A DNA stretch of 64,000 nt from Lacticaseibacillus daqingensis (GTDB lineage: Bacteria > Bacillota > Bacilli > Lactobacillales > Lactobacillaceae): positions 62,001 to 126,000 of the forward strand of contig NZ_RHOH01000007.1 in the NCBI RefSeq assembly GCF_003946115.1, written 5' to 3'. Made by a program: the position numbers and the translations under genes. Numbering within the stretch: the stretch's first letter is position 1; the number at the start of each line of letters is the position of its first letter. The notes beneath the pieces were generated by a model, which saw nothing but the letters and a program-made list of their open reading frames with translations, made no database searches and was not told the DNA's origin. Below, piece after piece: positions 34,982 through 42,713 of the stretch.

Positions 34982-35010
34982 ACAATAAGGCGCCAAGGCG
35001 CGGTTGTCAA
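34982..35010 (-). promoter_or_regulatory. Promoter of the trpXYZ leader and operon
   Basis: Minus strand TTGACA (35005-35010, perfect) and TATTGT (34982-34987) with a 17-base spacer. Confidence 0.75.
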
Positions 35011-35027
35011 ACCCTTTTTGATTTTTT

Positions 35028-35465
35028 TTAGGCCAGCGCCGAAATCTTTTGCAGGTGCTTCATCAGCTTCGCCGTTGCCGTGTCCTGGGCCGTCTCCGCC
35101 GCATCAAACGCGGCGGTGTCCAGATCAGCCGGCGCAGCCCCAAGACTGGCGGTCATGGCCTGGCACCCCGCGACAAACTCGGCGTACGCACCCGCCAACA
35201 GCTTGTGGTTGCCCATCAGCCGCGCCGGGGCCACCACACCGTTCAGCTGCTGCCCCAGCGCCTCATACTGCGCCGTGCCCGCTGCGAACGCCGCCTTGGT
35301 CGCCGTATAGTCGGCCGGATCAAGAGCCGCGACAGTGGCCGCATCGATGGCCTGAAGCAGGGTCTCAAATTTCGGGCTCATGGTCGACTGAATGTCCTCG
35401 GTGGTCGTGATGACCTGGTTGACCAGCTGGCCGTAGTGCACCATCTTGAGTTGATTTTTGTTCAT
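35028..35465 (-). CDS. Hypothetical helical protein, 145 residues
   Basis: I do not recognise the family. The product is soluble, Ala-rich (over one fifth Ala), predicted to be a helical bundle with motif MVHYGQLVNQVITTTEDIQS at the N-terminus, which resembles small DNA-protection or cytochrome-like helical folds only superficially. The ATG at 35465 follows GGAGGATGCAC. It ends 18 bases before the trpX promoter -35. Confidence 0.6.
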   Translation of the reverse strand: MNKNQLKMVHYGQLVNQVITTTEDIQSTMSPKFETLLQAIDAATVAALDPADYTATKAAFAAGTAQYEALGQQLNGVVAPARLMGNHKLLAGAYAEFVAGCQAMTASLGAAPADLDTAAFDAAETAQDTATAKLMKHLQKISALA

Positions 35466-35560
35466 GTGCATCCTCCGTTTGCGCCGGCCGCCAGCCCCAT
35501 CAGGGGTGGTGCATCAAGGCGCTGAATTGGTGAGCGGTCAGGGGTCCTGCCGCTACAAAT

Positions 35561-35586
35561 AAAAGCCCACCGGTCTCCCAGTGGGC
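35561..35586 (-). terminator. Terminator of the Ca/Mn-type ATPase gene
   Basis: GCCCAC and GTGGGC arms with a 10-base loop followed on the minus strand by TTTTAT, 17 bases beyond the stop. Confidence 0.7.
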
Positions 35587-35602
35587 CACTAAGGCTAGTT
35601 TA

Positions 35603-38257
35603 CTAGTTTTTGCGTTGACGTAACACCCATTTGACGATTTCGACGATCACGATGATCGCCACTCCGGCGCCCAGCACGGTCAGCCACTGGTGCCAATCCA
35701 GGCTGGTCACGTGGAACAACCCGTTGAAGCCCGGCACGAGGATCGTGGCGGCCAGCAGGATGAAGGAGGCCAGAATTGCCCAGTTAAAGGCCTTGTTGCG
35801 GAAGAAGCCGACCTTGAACAGGCTCTGGTGCACGGACTTGACGTTGAAGGCATGGAACAGCTGGATCAGCCCCAGCGTCGCGTACGCCATGGTCAGCGCA
35901 TCGGCGTGGATCTCGCCACTGCCGGTGTGCACTGGCCAGGTGATACCGATGAAGTACACGCCAAGCGTCAGCGCACCTTCCAGGAGCCCCTGCCAGATCA
36001 CCGCCGGGCCAACGCCGCCGGAGAAGAAATTCGACTTGCGCCCGCGCGGTTTCTGGTTCATGATGCCCGGTTCAGTCGGCTCGACCCCCAGCGCGATCGC
36101 CGGGAAGGTGTCGGTGACCAGGTTGATCCACAGGATGTGCACCGGCGCGAGCAGGTCCCATCCCAGCATCGTCATCATGAACAGCGTCAGCACTTCGCCG
36201 AGGTTAGCCGACAGCAGGTACTGGATACTCTTTTGAATATTGGAGAACACCTTGCGGCCCTCTTCCACCGCGATCACGATGGTGGAGAAGTTGTCGTCGG
36301 CCAGCACCATGTCGGATGCCCCCTTGGACACTTCCGTCCCGGTGATCCCCATGCCGATGCCGATATCGGCGGCCTTGAGGGCCGGTGCGTCGTTCACCCC
36401 GTCCCCGGTCATCGCGACCACCTTGCCGCGCTTTTGCCAGGCGTTGACGATGCGCACCTTGTGTTCCGGCGCCACGCGCGCGTAGACGCTGTACTTGGTC
36501 ACGTTGCGGTTGAATTCCTCATCGGACTGCTGGTCCAACTGCGCCCCGGTGATGACCGCGGCATCGTCGCCGGCATCGATGATCCCCAGCCGCACCGCAA
36601 TCGCCTCGGCGGTGTCCTGGTGGTCCCCGGTGATCATCATCGGGCGAATGCCGGCCGCCTTCGCTTCGGCAACGGCCGCTGCGGCTTCCGGTCGCTCAGG
36701 GTCGATCATCCCGACCAAGCCAGCGAAAATCAGGTCGGCCTCGATGGTGTCCGAATCCACCTCTTCCGGCACTTCCGGGATCTGGCGGTAGGCCATCATC
36801 AGCACGCGCAGGGCCTGCTTGGCCATCGCCGTGTTTTCGGCCAAAATGGTGTCGCGGTCCGCCGCCGTGAGCGGTCGTACCGTGTCGCCGTCAACGATGC
36901 GCGTCACGCGGCGAAGCAGCTGATCCGGCGCCCCTTTGGTAGCCACAAGAAAACCGCCCTGCGGCAACTGGTGGATCGTTGACATCAGCTTACGCTCGGA
37001 GTCAAACGGCACCTCGGCCACCCGCGGTTCGCCGGTCAGCTTGGCCTTGAGCGCGAAGTCGTGCTTTTGACCGTAAGCGACCAGCGCTGTTTCGGTCGGG
37101 TCGCCGAGCATCGTGCCATCGGCCTGGATCTTAGTGTCGTTGGCGAAGTTCATGATGGTCATCAGCGGGTTGCCGCCGGTGATGCCGGCCGTAGCATCGT
37201 GCAGCTGCCCGTCATAGTACACCTTTTCGACGGTCATCTTGTTTTGCGTCAGCGTCCCGGTTTTGTCGGAGGCGATGATGTCCGTGGAGCCCAGCGTCTC
37301 AACAGCCGGCAGCTTGCGCACCAAGGCGTTACGCTTGGCCATTTTCTGCGTGCCCAGCGCTAGGATGATCGTGACGATGGCGGGCAGGCCTTCCGGGATC
37401 GCAGCCACGGCCAGCGAAATCGCGGTCAAAAACATCTCCGGTAGGCTGGCGGCACCGCGCCACAGGCCAACGCCAAAGACGATGGCCGCGATCACCAGGA
37501 TCATCAGCGTCAGCGTCTTGCCCAGCGCCTTCAGGTTCTCCTGCAGCGGCGTCGTGGTTTCGTCCGCCGCGTTGATCATACCGGCGATGCGCCCGACCTC
37601 GGTTGCCATCCCCGTCGCCACCACCACGCCGACCCCGCGGCCGTACGTGATGTTGGCGTTCATGAAGGCCATGTTGGTGCGGTCACCGATGCCGACGTCG
37701 CCGTCTGTCAGTGCCGCAGTGGTTTTCTCCACCGGGACGGATTCCCCGGTCAGCGCGGATTCCTCGCTTTTCAGGTTGGCGGATTCGACCAGTCGCAGGT
37801 CAGCTGGCACCACATCACCCGCCTCCAGCAGCACCACATCACCGACCACCAAGTCGGAGCTAGGAATGGTGGCCACGTTGCCGCCGCGACGCACGTGGGC
37901 GTTCGGCGTAGCCATTTTCTGCAGCGCGTCGATGGCCTCCTCCGCCTTGCTTTCCTGGAACACGCCAAACATGGCGTTCAGGATCACCACGGCGAGGATG
38001 ATGCCGGCATCGGCCCACTCATGCACCACAAACCCAGCGATCAGTGCCGCCACCAGCAGCACCACGATCATGAAGTCCTTGAACTGATCCAAGAAGCGCT
38101 GGGCCAGCGTTTTCTTCTCCCCCTTGGCGAGGGCGTTGGGGCCGTTTTTGGCCAGGCGGGTCTTCGCCTCAGCCGGGCTCAGGCCCGTGGCGAGGTCGGT
38201 GTGCACCGCGTCAAGCGTTTCACGCGTGGTTCTTGAATATGCAGGTCGTTCGGTCAA
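35603..38257 (-). CDS. P2A-type ATPase, probable manganese/calcium exporter
   Basis: ATP-driven membrane pump of 884 residues: ALTGES at 168-173, PEGLP in M4 at 288-292, phosphorylated Asp331 in DKTGTLTQ, hinge TGDGVNDAPALK and six C-terminal membrane segments with NLVTDTFPAIALG. PEGLP and the overall layout match PacL/PMR1-like pumps, including YoaB of Lactococcus and the Mn exporter MgtA of Streptococcus pneumoniae. A TTG start at 38257 is chosen: it follows AAGGAGGA by six bases, whereas the in-frame ATG at 38314 lies inside a terminator hairpin. The gene sits behind a probable Mn-sensing yybP-ykoY riboswitch, favouring Mn export. Confidence 0.9.
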   Translation of the reverse strand: MTERPAYSRTTRETLDAVHTDLATGLSPAEAKTRLAKNGPNALAKGEKKTLAQRFLDQFKDFMIVVLLVAALIAGFVVHEWADAGIILAVVILNAMFGVFQESKAEEAIDALQKMATPNAHVRRGGNVATIPSSDLVVGDVVLLEAGDVVPADLRLVESANLKSEESALTGESVPVEKTTAALTDGDVGIGDRTNMAFMNANITYGRGVGVVVATGMATEVGRIAGMINAADETTTPLQENLKALGKTLTLMILVIAAIVFGVGLWRGAASLPEMFLTAISLAVAAIPEGLPAIVTIILALGTQKMAKRNALVRKLPAVETLGSTDIIASDKTGTLTQNKMTVEKVYYDGQLHDATAGITGGNPLMTIMNFANDTKIQADGTMLGDPTETALVAYGQKHDFALKAKLTGEPRVAEVPFDSERKLMSTIHQLPQGGFLVATKGAPDQLLRRVTRIVDGDTVRPLTAADRDTILAENTAMAKQALRVLMMAYRQIPEVPEEVDSDTIEADLIFAGLVGMIDPERPEAAAAVAEAKAAGIRPMMITGDHQDTAEAIAVRLGIIDAGDDAAVITGAQLDQQSDEEFNRNVTKYSVYARVAPEHKVRIVNAWQKRGKVVAMTGDGVNDAPALKAADIGIGMGITGTEVSKGASDMVLADDNFSTIVIAVEEGRKVFSNIQKSIQYLLSANLGEVLTLFMMTMLGWDLLAPVHILWINLVTDTFPAIALGVEPTEPGIMNQKPRGRKSNFFSGGVGPAVIWQGLLEGALTLGVYFIGITWPVHTGSGEIHADALTMAYATLGLIQLFHAFNVKSVHQSLFKVGFFRNKAFNWAILASFILLAATILVPGFNGLFHVTSLDWHQWLTVLGAGVAIIVIVEIVKWVLRQRKN

Positions 38258-38288
38258 ATTGATTCCTCCTTTGGCGAATAGCGGGGGT

Positions 38289-38335
38289 AAAAAAAGAGAC
38301 CCATGGCCGCCCAAATAGGGCAGCTCATAAGTCTC
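38289..38335 (-). terminator. Expression-platform terminator of the riboswitch
   Basis: Minus strand GAGAC...GCTGCCC pairs with GGGCGGC...GTCTC (long nearly complete hairpin, loop TATTT) followed by TTTTTTT, ending about 30 bases before the TTG start. Confidence 0.85.
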
Positions 38336-38415
38336 ACTAATTAAGGCAGCACCAGAATATTCGCCTAGCTGGTGATACTGCCGCGGCCGCGCCGCTAGTT
38401 ACTCCCTTATGTCTA
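38326..38415 (-). ncRNA. Probable yybP-ykoY (Mn2+) riboswitch
   Basis: Minus strand shows the two conserved elements of this class: AAGGGAGTAACTAGC (near 38394-38409), corresponding to the GGGGAGTAGC metal-binding loop, and TTAGTGAGACTTATG (near 38327-38341), corresponding to the GCAAGACC loop. A paired arm ATCACCAGCT...GCTGCC lies between. The second element overlaps the 5' arm of the terminator, so Mn binding would favour read-through. The family frequently precedes P-type ATPases of this type. Assignment is by motif and context. Confidence 0.72.
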
Positions 38416-38422
38416 CGATAAC

Positions 38423-38451
38423 AGTATACCGAGTCGCCGACCGTTTCGCAA
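38423..38451 (-). promoter_or_regulatory. Promoter of the riboswitch-ATPase transcript
   Basis: Minus strand TTGCGA (38446-38451) and TATACT (38423-38428), 17-base spacer, immediately beyond the nadE stop codon. Confidence 0.75.
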
Positions 38452-39279
38452 CTATTCCCAGAACGTATCAAACACGGTGATCGGCAAATGCCGTTTGTGC
38501 GCGGATTTTTGGTACCACGCCTCGATCTTCGCCGCGGCCGGTTCCGCCACCGGCCGGCCCTCCAGGTAGTCGTCGATGTCGGTGTAGGTCACACCGAGGG
38601 CGACCTCATCGGGCAGCGCCGGGCGGTCCTCCTCAAGGTCCGCGGTCGGCGTTTTTTCGTACAGGTGCTTGGGCGCCCCGAGCACCGCAAGCATCGCCGC
38701 GCCCTGCCGCTTGTCCAGCCGCGCCAGCGGGGTCACATCCGCGCCGCCGTCACCGAACTTGGTGTAAAACCCGGTGATGGCCTCCGCCGCGTGGTCGGTG
38801 CCGATGACGACCCCGGCGCGGGCGCCGGCGATCGCGTACTGGGCGATCATACGGGCGCGCGCTTTGATGTTGCCCTTGTTGAAGTCGGTGATGGTGGCAC
38901 CGGTGTCGGTGACCGCCGCCACCATCGCGTCAACGCTGGCCTTGATGTTCACGCGCGCGGTTTCGTCCGCCTGCATGAAGTCGATGGCTGCCATCGCATC
39001 CGCCTCGTCCGCCTGCTCACCGTAAGGCAGGCGCACCGCAATGAAGCGGTAGGCCGCGTCGCCAGTTTCGGCGCGCAGCTCCATCATCGCCTGTTCCGCC
39101 AGGCACCCGGCCAACGTCGAGTCCTGCCCGCCGGAAATGCCGAGCACGTAGGTTTTCAGTCCCGGGTAGTGGCGGATGTAACGCTTGAGAAACGTCACGC
39201 TTCGCCGAATTTCTGCTGCTGGGTCAATGTCCGGCTGCACCTTCAAATCCGCAATAATCTGTTGTTGCATCGCTCGCAT
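38452..39279 (-). CDS. nadE: NH3-dependent NAD synthetase
   Basis: Amidates nicotinate adenine dinucleotide to NAD with ATP and ammonia. The 275-residue product has the PP-loop [13 protein letters not shown], the [23 protein letters not shown] segment region and C-terminal KRHLP. It lacks a glutaminase domain, so it uses free ammonia. The ATG at 39279 follows GGAGGAAAGCGA and gives the usual family length; an in-frame ATG seven codons earlier has no ribosome site. Confidence 0.96.
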   Translation of the reverse strand: MRAMQQQIIADLKVQPDIDPAAEIRRSVTFLKRYIRHYPGLKTYVLGISGGQDSTLAGCLAEQAMMELRAETGDAAYRFIAVRLPYGEQADEADAMAAIDFMQADETARVNIKASVDAMVAAVTDTGATITDFNKGNIKARARMIAQYAIAGARAGVVIGTDHAAEAITGFYTKFGDGGADVTPLARLDKRQGAAMLAVLGAPKHLYEKTPTADLEEDRPALPDEVALGVTYTDIDDYLEGRPVAEPAAAKIEAWYQKSAHKRHLPITVFDTFWE

Positions 39280-39323
39280 TCGCTTTCCTCCGTTGTTCAC
39301 TGATCGCCGCCGGCCGCCAAGTC

Positions 39324-39354
39324 AAAAACCGCCCCACAAGCAGGCGGCTTTTGG
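39324..39354 (-). terminator. Terminator between pncB and nadE
   Basis: GCCGCC and GGGCGGT on the minus strand pair around a 9-base loop and are followed by TTTTT; partial read-through into nadE is possible. Confidence 0.65.
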
Positions 39355-39356
39355 TG

Positions 39357-40817
39357 TTACAGTTTGCCCTTGGCGACCTTGGCCTTGATGTGCTTGATCA
39401 GGTTCATCTTGTTGTCCCAGGCGGCCTGCGACAGGTCAACCGGGTACTCCTGCGGATTCAAGACACGGGTGTACTCGTCCCAGAGACTGTCGACACTGTG
39501 CATGCAGAACTCGCGGATAGCGGTCAGACTTGGCAGTTGGTACACCTGCACCCCGGCACTGAAAATGTCCTGAAGCACCGGCCGGGCGTCGAAGTCGGTG
39601 ACGGTTTTGTTGATGTAGGTGTAGCTCGGGTGGAACATGTACAGCTCCTGCAGCCCGGCAATGTCTTCATCCGCAAGGCTGACGTAGTCTCCTTCGGACT
39701 TGCCGTTGGTGTGCCGCGTGATGCGCCACACCTGCTTTTTGCCTGGCGTCGACACCTTCTCGGCGTTGCTGGACAGCTTGATGGTGTCCACCATTTCACC
39801 GTTATCGTCTTCGATAGCCACAAGCTTGTACACCGCGCCAAGCGCCGGGTGGTCATAAGCGGTGATGACCTTTGTGCCCACGCCCCAGGTGTCGATCTTG
39901 GCGCCTTGCATCTTCAGGTTCTGGATGGTGTGCTCATCCAGGTCGTTGGACGCAACGATCTTGGTCTCAGTGAAGCCGGCCTCATCCAGCTGCTGGCGCA
40001 CGCGCTTGGAGATGTACGCCATGTCGCCGGAGTCGATGCGCACACCCTGGAAGTTGATGCGATCGCCCATTTCCTTGGCCACACGAATGGCGGCCGGCAC
40101 GCCGGAGCGCAGGGTATCATAGGTGTCCACAAGGAAAACGACATCGCGGTTGGCCTCCGCGTACGCCTTGAAGGCGGCGTAGTCATCGCGATAGGCCTGC
40201 ACCAGCGCATGGGCGTGGGTGCCGGAGATCGGAATACCGAACAGCTTGCCGGCGCGGACGTTGGAGGTCGCGTTGAAGCCGCCGATGAACGCCGCTCGGG
40301 TGCCCCAGATCGCCGCCTCAGTTTCCTGCGCGCGCCGGGTCCCGAACTCCATCAGCGGATCCTGGCCGACCACGGCGCGGATGCGGGCCGCCTTCGTGGC
40401 CACGAGCGTCTGATAGTTGATGATGTTCAGCACGGCAGTTTCGATCAGCTGCCCCTGCGCCAGCGGCCCTTCCACCTGAAAAATTGGCTCGTGGTTGAAC
40501 ACGAGGTCGCCTTCAACGGCGGAGCGCACGCTACACGTGAACTTGAAGTCACGCAGGTAGTCGAGAAATGCGGCCGGCCACGGCGTCGTTTCCCGCAGGT
40601 ACGCCAGGTCGCTTTCAGAGAAGGTCAGGTGCTTGAGGTAGTCCACCACGTGCTCAAGCCCGGCAAACACGGCAAAACCGCTGCCGAACGGCAAATCGCG
40701 GAAGTAGACTTCAAACACCGCGTTCTTCTCGGCGATCCCCTGCTGCCAGTAGGTGTACATCATGTTCAACTCGTAAAAATCTGTATGAAGGACTAAGCTG
40801 TCATCTTCATAGGCCAT
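39357..40817 (-). CDS. pncB: Nicotinate phosphoribosyltransferase
   Basis: First step of nicotinate salvage to NAD. The 486-residue product contains TDFYELNMMYTYW at the N-terminus, the phosphorylated-His region of the family (SGTHAHALV), RIDSGDMAY and SNDLDEHTI. AAAGGAG precedes the ATG at 40817. With nadE downstream, the two cover both ends of the nicotinate salvage route; nadD is not in the window. Confidence 0.95.
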   Translation of the reverse strand: MAYEDDSLVLHTDFYELNMMYTYWQQGIAEKNAVFEVYFRDLPFGSGFAVFAGLEHVVDYLKHLTFSESDLAYLRETTPWPAAFLDYLRDFKFTCSVRSAVEGDLVFNHEPIFQVEGPLAQGQLIETAVLNIINYQTLVATKAARIRAVVGQDPLMEFGTRRAQETEAAIWGTRAAFIGGFNATSNVRAGKLFGIPISGTHAHALVQAYRDDYAAFKAYAEANRDVVFLVDTYDTLRSGVPAAIRVAKEMGDRINFQGVRIDSGDMAYISKRVRQQLDEAGFTETKIVASNDLDEHTIQNLKMQGAKIDTWGVGTKVITAYDHPALGAVYKLVAIEDDNGEMVDTIKLSSNAEKVSTPGKKQVWRITRHTNGKSEGDYVSLADEDIAGLQELYMFHPSYTYINKTVTDFDARPVLQDIFSAGVQVYQLPSLTAIREFCMHSVDSLWDEYTRVLNPQEYPVDLSQAAWDNKMNLIKHIKAKVAKGKL

Positions 40818-40858
40818 GCGCTTTTTCTCCTTTATCGACGCCGAAGCGCCGCCGTTGT

Positions 40859-40906
40859 CGCCCAACTGAGTGGGCGTGTGATTAGATCAACTTGGAGAAT
40901 ATTATA
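40859..40906 (-). promoter_or_regulatory. Extended -10 promoter and leader hairpin of pncB
   Basis: Minus strand TGGTATAAT (extended -10; TATAAT at 40901-40906). The leader contains a perfect hairpin CGCCCA-CTCAGT-TGGGCG at 40859-40876. Confidence 0.6.
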
Positions 40907-41049
40907 CCAGAAAACCAGCGGTGGCTCCCAGTTTGACCCCAACTATCGCAATGAAAACGTCACCATGAGCCGTTATGCGGCCCAATCCGCGTTTGCGCCT
41001 TGAGCCAGACTGACCCACCCCGGCGCCCGCTCAACACCCGCTTTTAGGC

Positions 41050-41090
41050 AAAAAAAAGAAACCGAGACATTTGGCTGATGTCCCGGTTTC
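41050..41090 (-). terminator. Terminator of the GntR gene
   Basis: Minus strand GAAACCGGGACAT and ATGTCTCGGTTTC form a 13-base stem with one mismatch, followed by TTTTTTTT. Confidence 0.9.
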
Positions 41091-41097
41091 GCCCGCA

Positions 41098-41799
41098 CTA
41101 GCGTTCCAGATAAAACTCAAAGCGCTCCCCCACGTACTGAGTGCGCACGTACTCGAACGGCCGCCCGTCTTGCAGCAGCGAGATCTGCCGCAGGCGCAGG
41201 ATCGCCTCACCGCGCTTGATCTCCAGGTAGTCAGCGATGCGCTCGGACGCCAGCTGAGCGCTGACGGTTTGAGTCGCGCCGCCCATGTGGTAGCCGCCCT
41301 TCTTCTCCAGCGTGTGGTAAAAGGACTTGGTGACTTCGCTCTTGGAGAAGTCGCGCACCAAGTCGTAGGGCACGGTGGCCACTTCAAAGCTGATCGGGAC
41401 GGCGTCGGCGTAGCGGATCCGCTCCATGCGCAACACCTGCGCCCCATCCGGCAGCTGCAACTTCTCGCTTTCGGACAGCGAGGGCTTGGCCACGTGGTAC
41501 GAAATGGTTTTGCTCGACGGCTTTTTGCCTTGGGCGATCATGATGTCGGTGAAGCTGGTCACGCCGGAGACTTTCTCCTGCACTTTGCGGTTCGCGACAT
41601 AGGTGCCGGCCCCGATCCGCCGTTCGAGGATCCCTTCGTCAACCAGCGTTTGAATCGCCTGGCGAAGCGTCATGCGGGAGACGTTGAAGGTGACCGCCAA
41701 GTCGCGCTCGCTCGGGATCCGATCCCCGATCTGCCACTTGCCTGCCTCAATGTCTTGTCGGATCTGGTTATGAATTTGGATATAGACTGGAGATTCCAC
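41098..41799 (-). CDS. GntR/HutC-family regulator with UTRA domain
   Basis: Ligand-responsive repressor of 233 residues: winged HTH (residues about 5-70; IPSERDLAVTFNVSRMTLRQ, then LERRIGAGTYVA) and a C-terminal UTRA effector domain. It resembles NagR/YvoA, which responds to amino-sugar phosphates. A GTG start at 41799 is chosen for the AAAGGACG upstream. Its promoter spacer contains TGGTATAGACCA, a perfect HutC-type operator, so autoregulation is likely. Neighbours (proC, pncB) do not reveal the target; similar sites at the left edge of the window suggest it controls the gene there. Confidence 0.87.
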   Translation of the reverse strand: MESPVYIQIHNQIRQDIEAGKWQIGDRIPSERDLAVTFNVSRMTLRQAIQTLVDEGILERRIGAGTYVANRKVQEKVSGVTSFTDIMIAQGKKPSSKTISYHVAKPSLSESEKLQLPDGAQVLRMERIRYADAVPISFEVATVPYDLVRDFSKSEVTKSFYHTLEKKGGYHMGGATQTVSAQLASERIADYLEIKRGEAILRLRQISLLQDGRPFEYVRTQYVGERFEFYLER

Positions 41800-41829
41800 C
41801 GCGTGACGTCCTTTCTCTGCTGCTGTTTG

Positions 41830-41880
41830 CGTAACTGGACCAATTAGCTTTAGTTTAAATGGTATAGACCAAAAATGCAA
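41830..41880 (-). promoter_or_regulatory. Promoter and operators of the GntR gene
   Basis: Minus strand TTGCAT (41875-41880) and TAAACT (41852-41857), 17 bases apart. The palindrome TGGTATAGACCA (41860-41871) fills the spacer. A further copy-like site, TTGGTCCAGTT, lies downstream of the -10 near 41834-41844. Confidence 0.75.
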
Positions 41881-41900
41881 GCCCTGTCACAAAAAAGTTG

Positions 41901-42698
41901 CTAGTCTTCCTGGTCCTTGGCGATGGTCGCGTCCACCCCGGCCACCACAGCCGGCATGAAGCCCGCCGCTTCCATCGCCAAAAGACCGGCCACCGTGGTG
42001 CCACCGGGGCTGGACACCTTATCGATCAGGTCAAACGGGCTCCCGTCACTCTGCAGCACCATTGCCCCGCTTCCCAGCACCGCCTGTGCCGCGATCCGGG
42101 TCGCCGCGGCCTTGGTCAGCCCATACTTGACCCCCGCCCGCGACAGCGCGTCGATGAACAGGTAGACGAACGCTGGGCTGGAGCCGGACAGCGCCACGAA
42201 GGTGGAGAAGTGCGCCTCTTCCAGTGCGATCGTCTCGCCCAGCGCCGCAAACAGGTCGATCACGTGTGGCAACACTGCGGCCGCCGCCGGGTTGGCCGCA
42301 TACGCCGTCATTCCCGCATTGATGGCCACGTTCAGGTTGGGCATCGTACGCACCAGCGGGTAATCCTTGGTGCCGAGGTACCCCTCGATCTGCAGCAGCG
42401 ACACGCCGCTCATCAGCGATACCAGCGGCGTCTGCTGTGCCATCAAGGTCGGCTTGAGCTCGTCGATCACATCGCTGGCCAAGCGCGGCTTGACCGCCAG
42501 GATCACGAGCTCCGCCTGCTCGACCACCGCCACATTGCTGAAGGCCGTGCGCACCCCGGTTTTGGCCGCGTAGGCCTCATAGTGCGCCGCGGTGCCGCCG
42601 TGAATGATGATGTCCGTTGGCGCCAGCGCCTTGGCTTTGAGTAACCCGTCGATAATCGCTTGGGCCATGTTGCCGGCCCCGATAAACCCTAGTTTCAT
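41901..42698 (-). CDS. proC: Pyrroline-5-carboxylate reductase
   Basis: Reduces pyrroline-5-carboxylate to proline with NAD(P)H. The 265-residue product has GFIGAGNMAQAII at the N-terminus, the PNLNVAINAGMTAY substrate region and the family signature SSPAFVYLFIDAL. It follows the S9 peptidase gene by 15 bases, so the two form an operon. proA and proB are not in the window. Confidence 0.95.
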   Translation of the reverse strand: MKLGFIGAGNMAQAIIDGLLKAKALAPTDIIIHGGTAAHYEAYAAKTGVRTAFSNVAVVEQAELVILAVKPRLASDVIDELKPTLMAQQTPLVSLMSGVSLLQIEGYLGTKDYPLVRTMPNLNVAINAGMTAYAANPAAAAVLPHVIDLFAALGETIALEEAHFSTFVALSGSSPAFVYLFIDALSRAGVKYGLTKAAATRIAAQAVLGSGAMVLQSDGSPFDLIDKVSSPGGTTVAGLLAMEAAGFMPAVVAGVDATIAKDQED

Positions 42699-42713
42699 CT
42701 CAGTGTCCTCCTG

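Noticed and set aside
38258-38314. ATG start at 38314 for the P2A ATPase
   Set aside because: That codon and the next ones lie inside the terminator hairpin and T-tract of the riboswitch and lack a ribosome site; TTG at 38257 has an excellent one.
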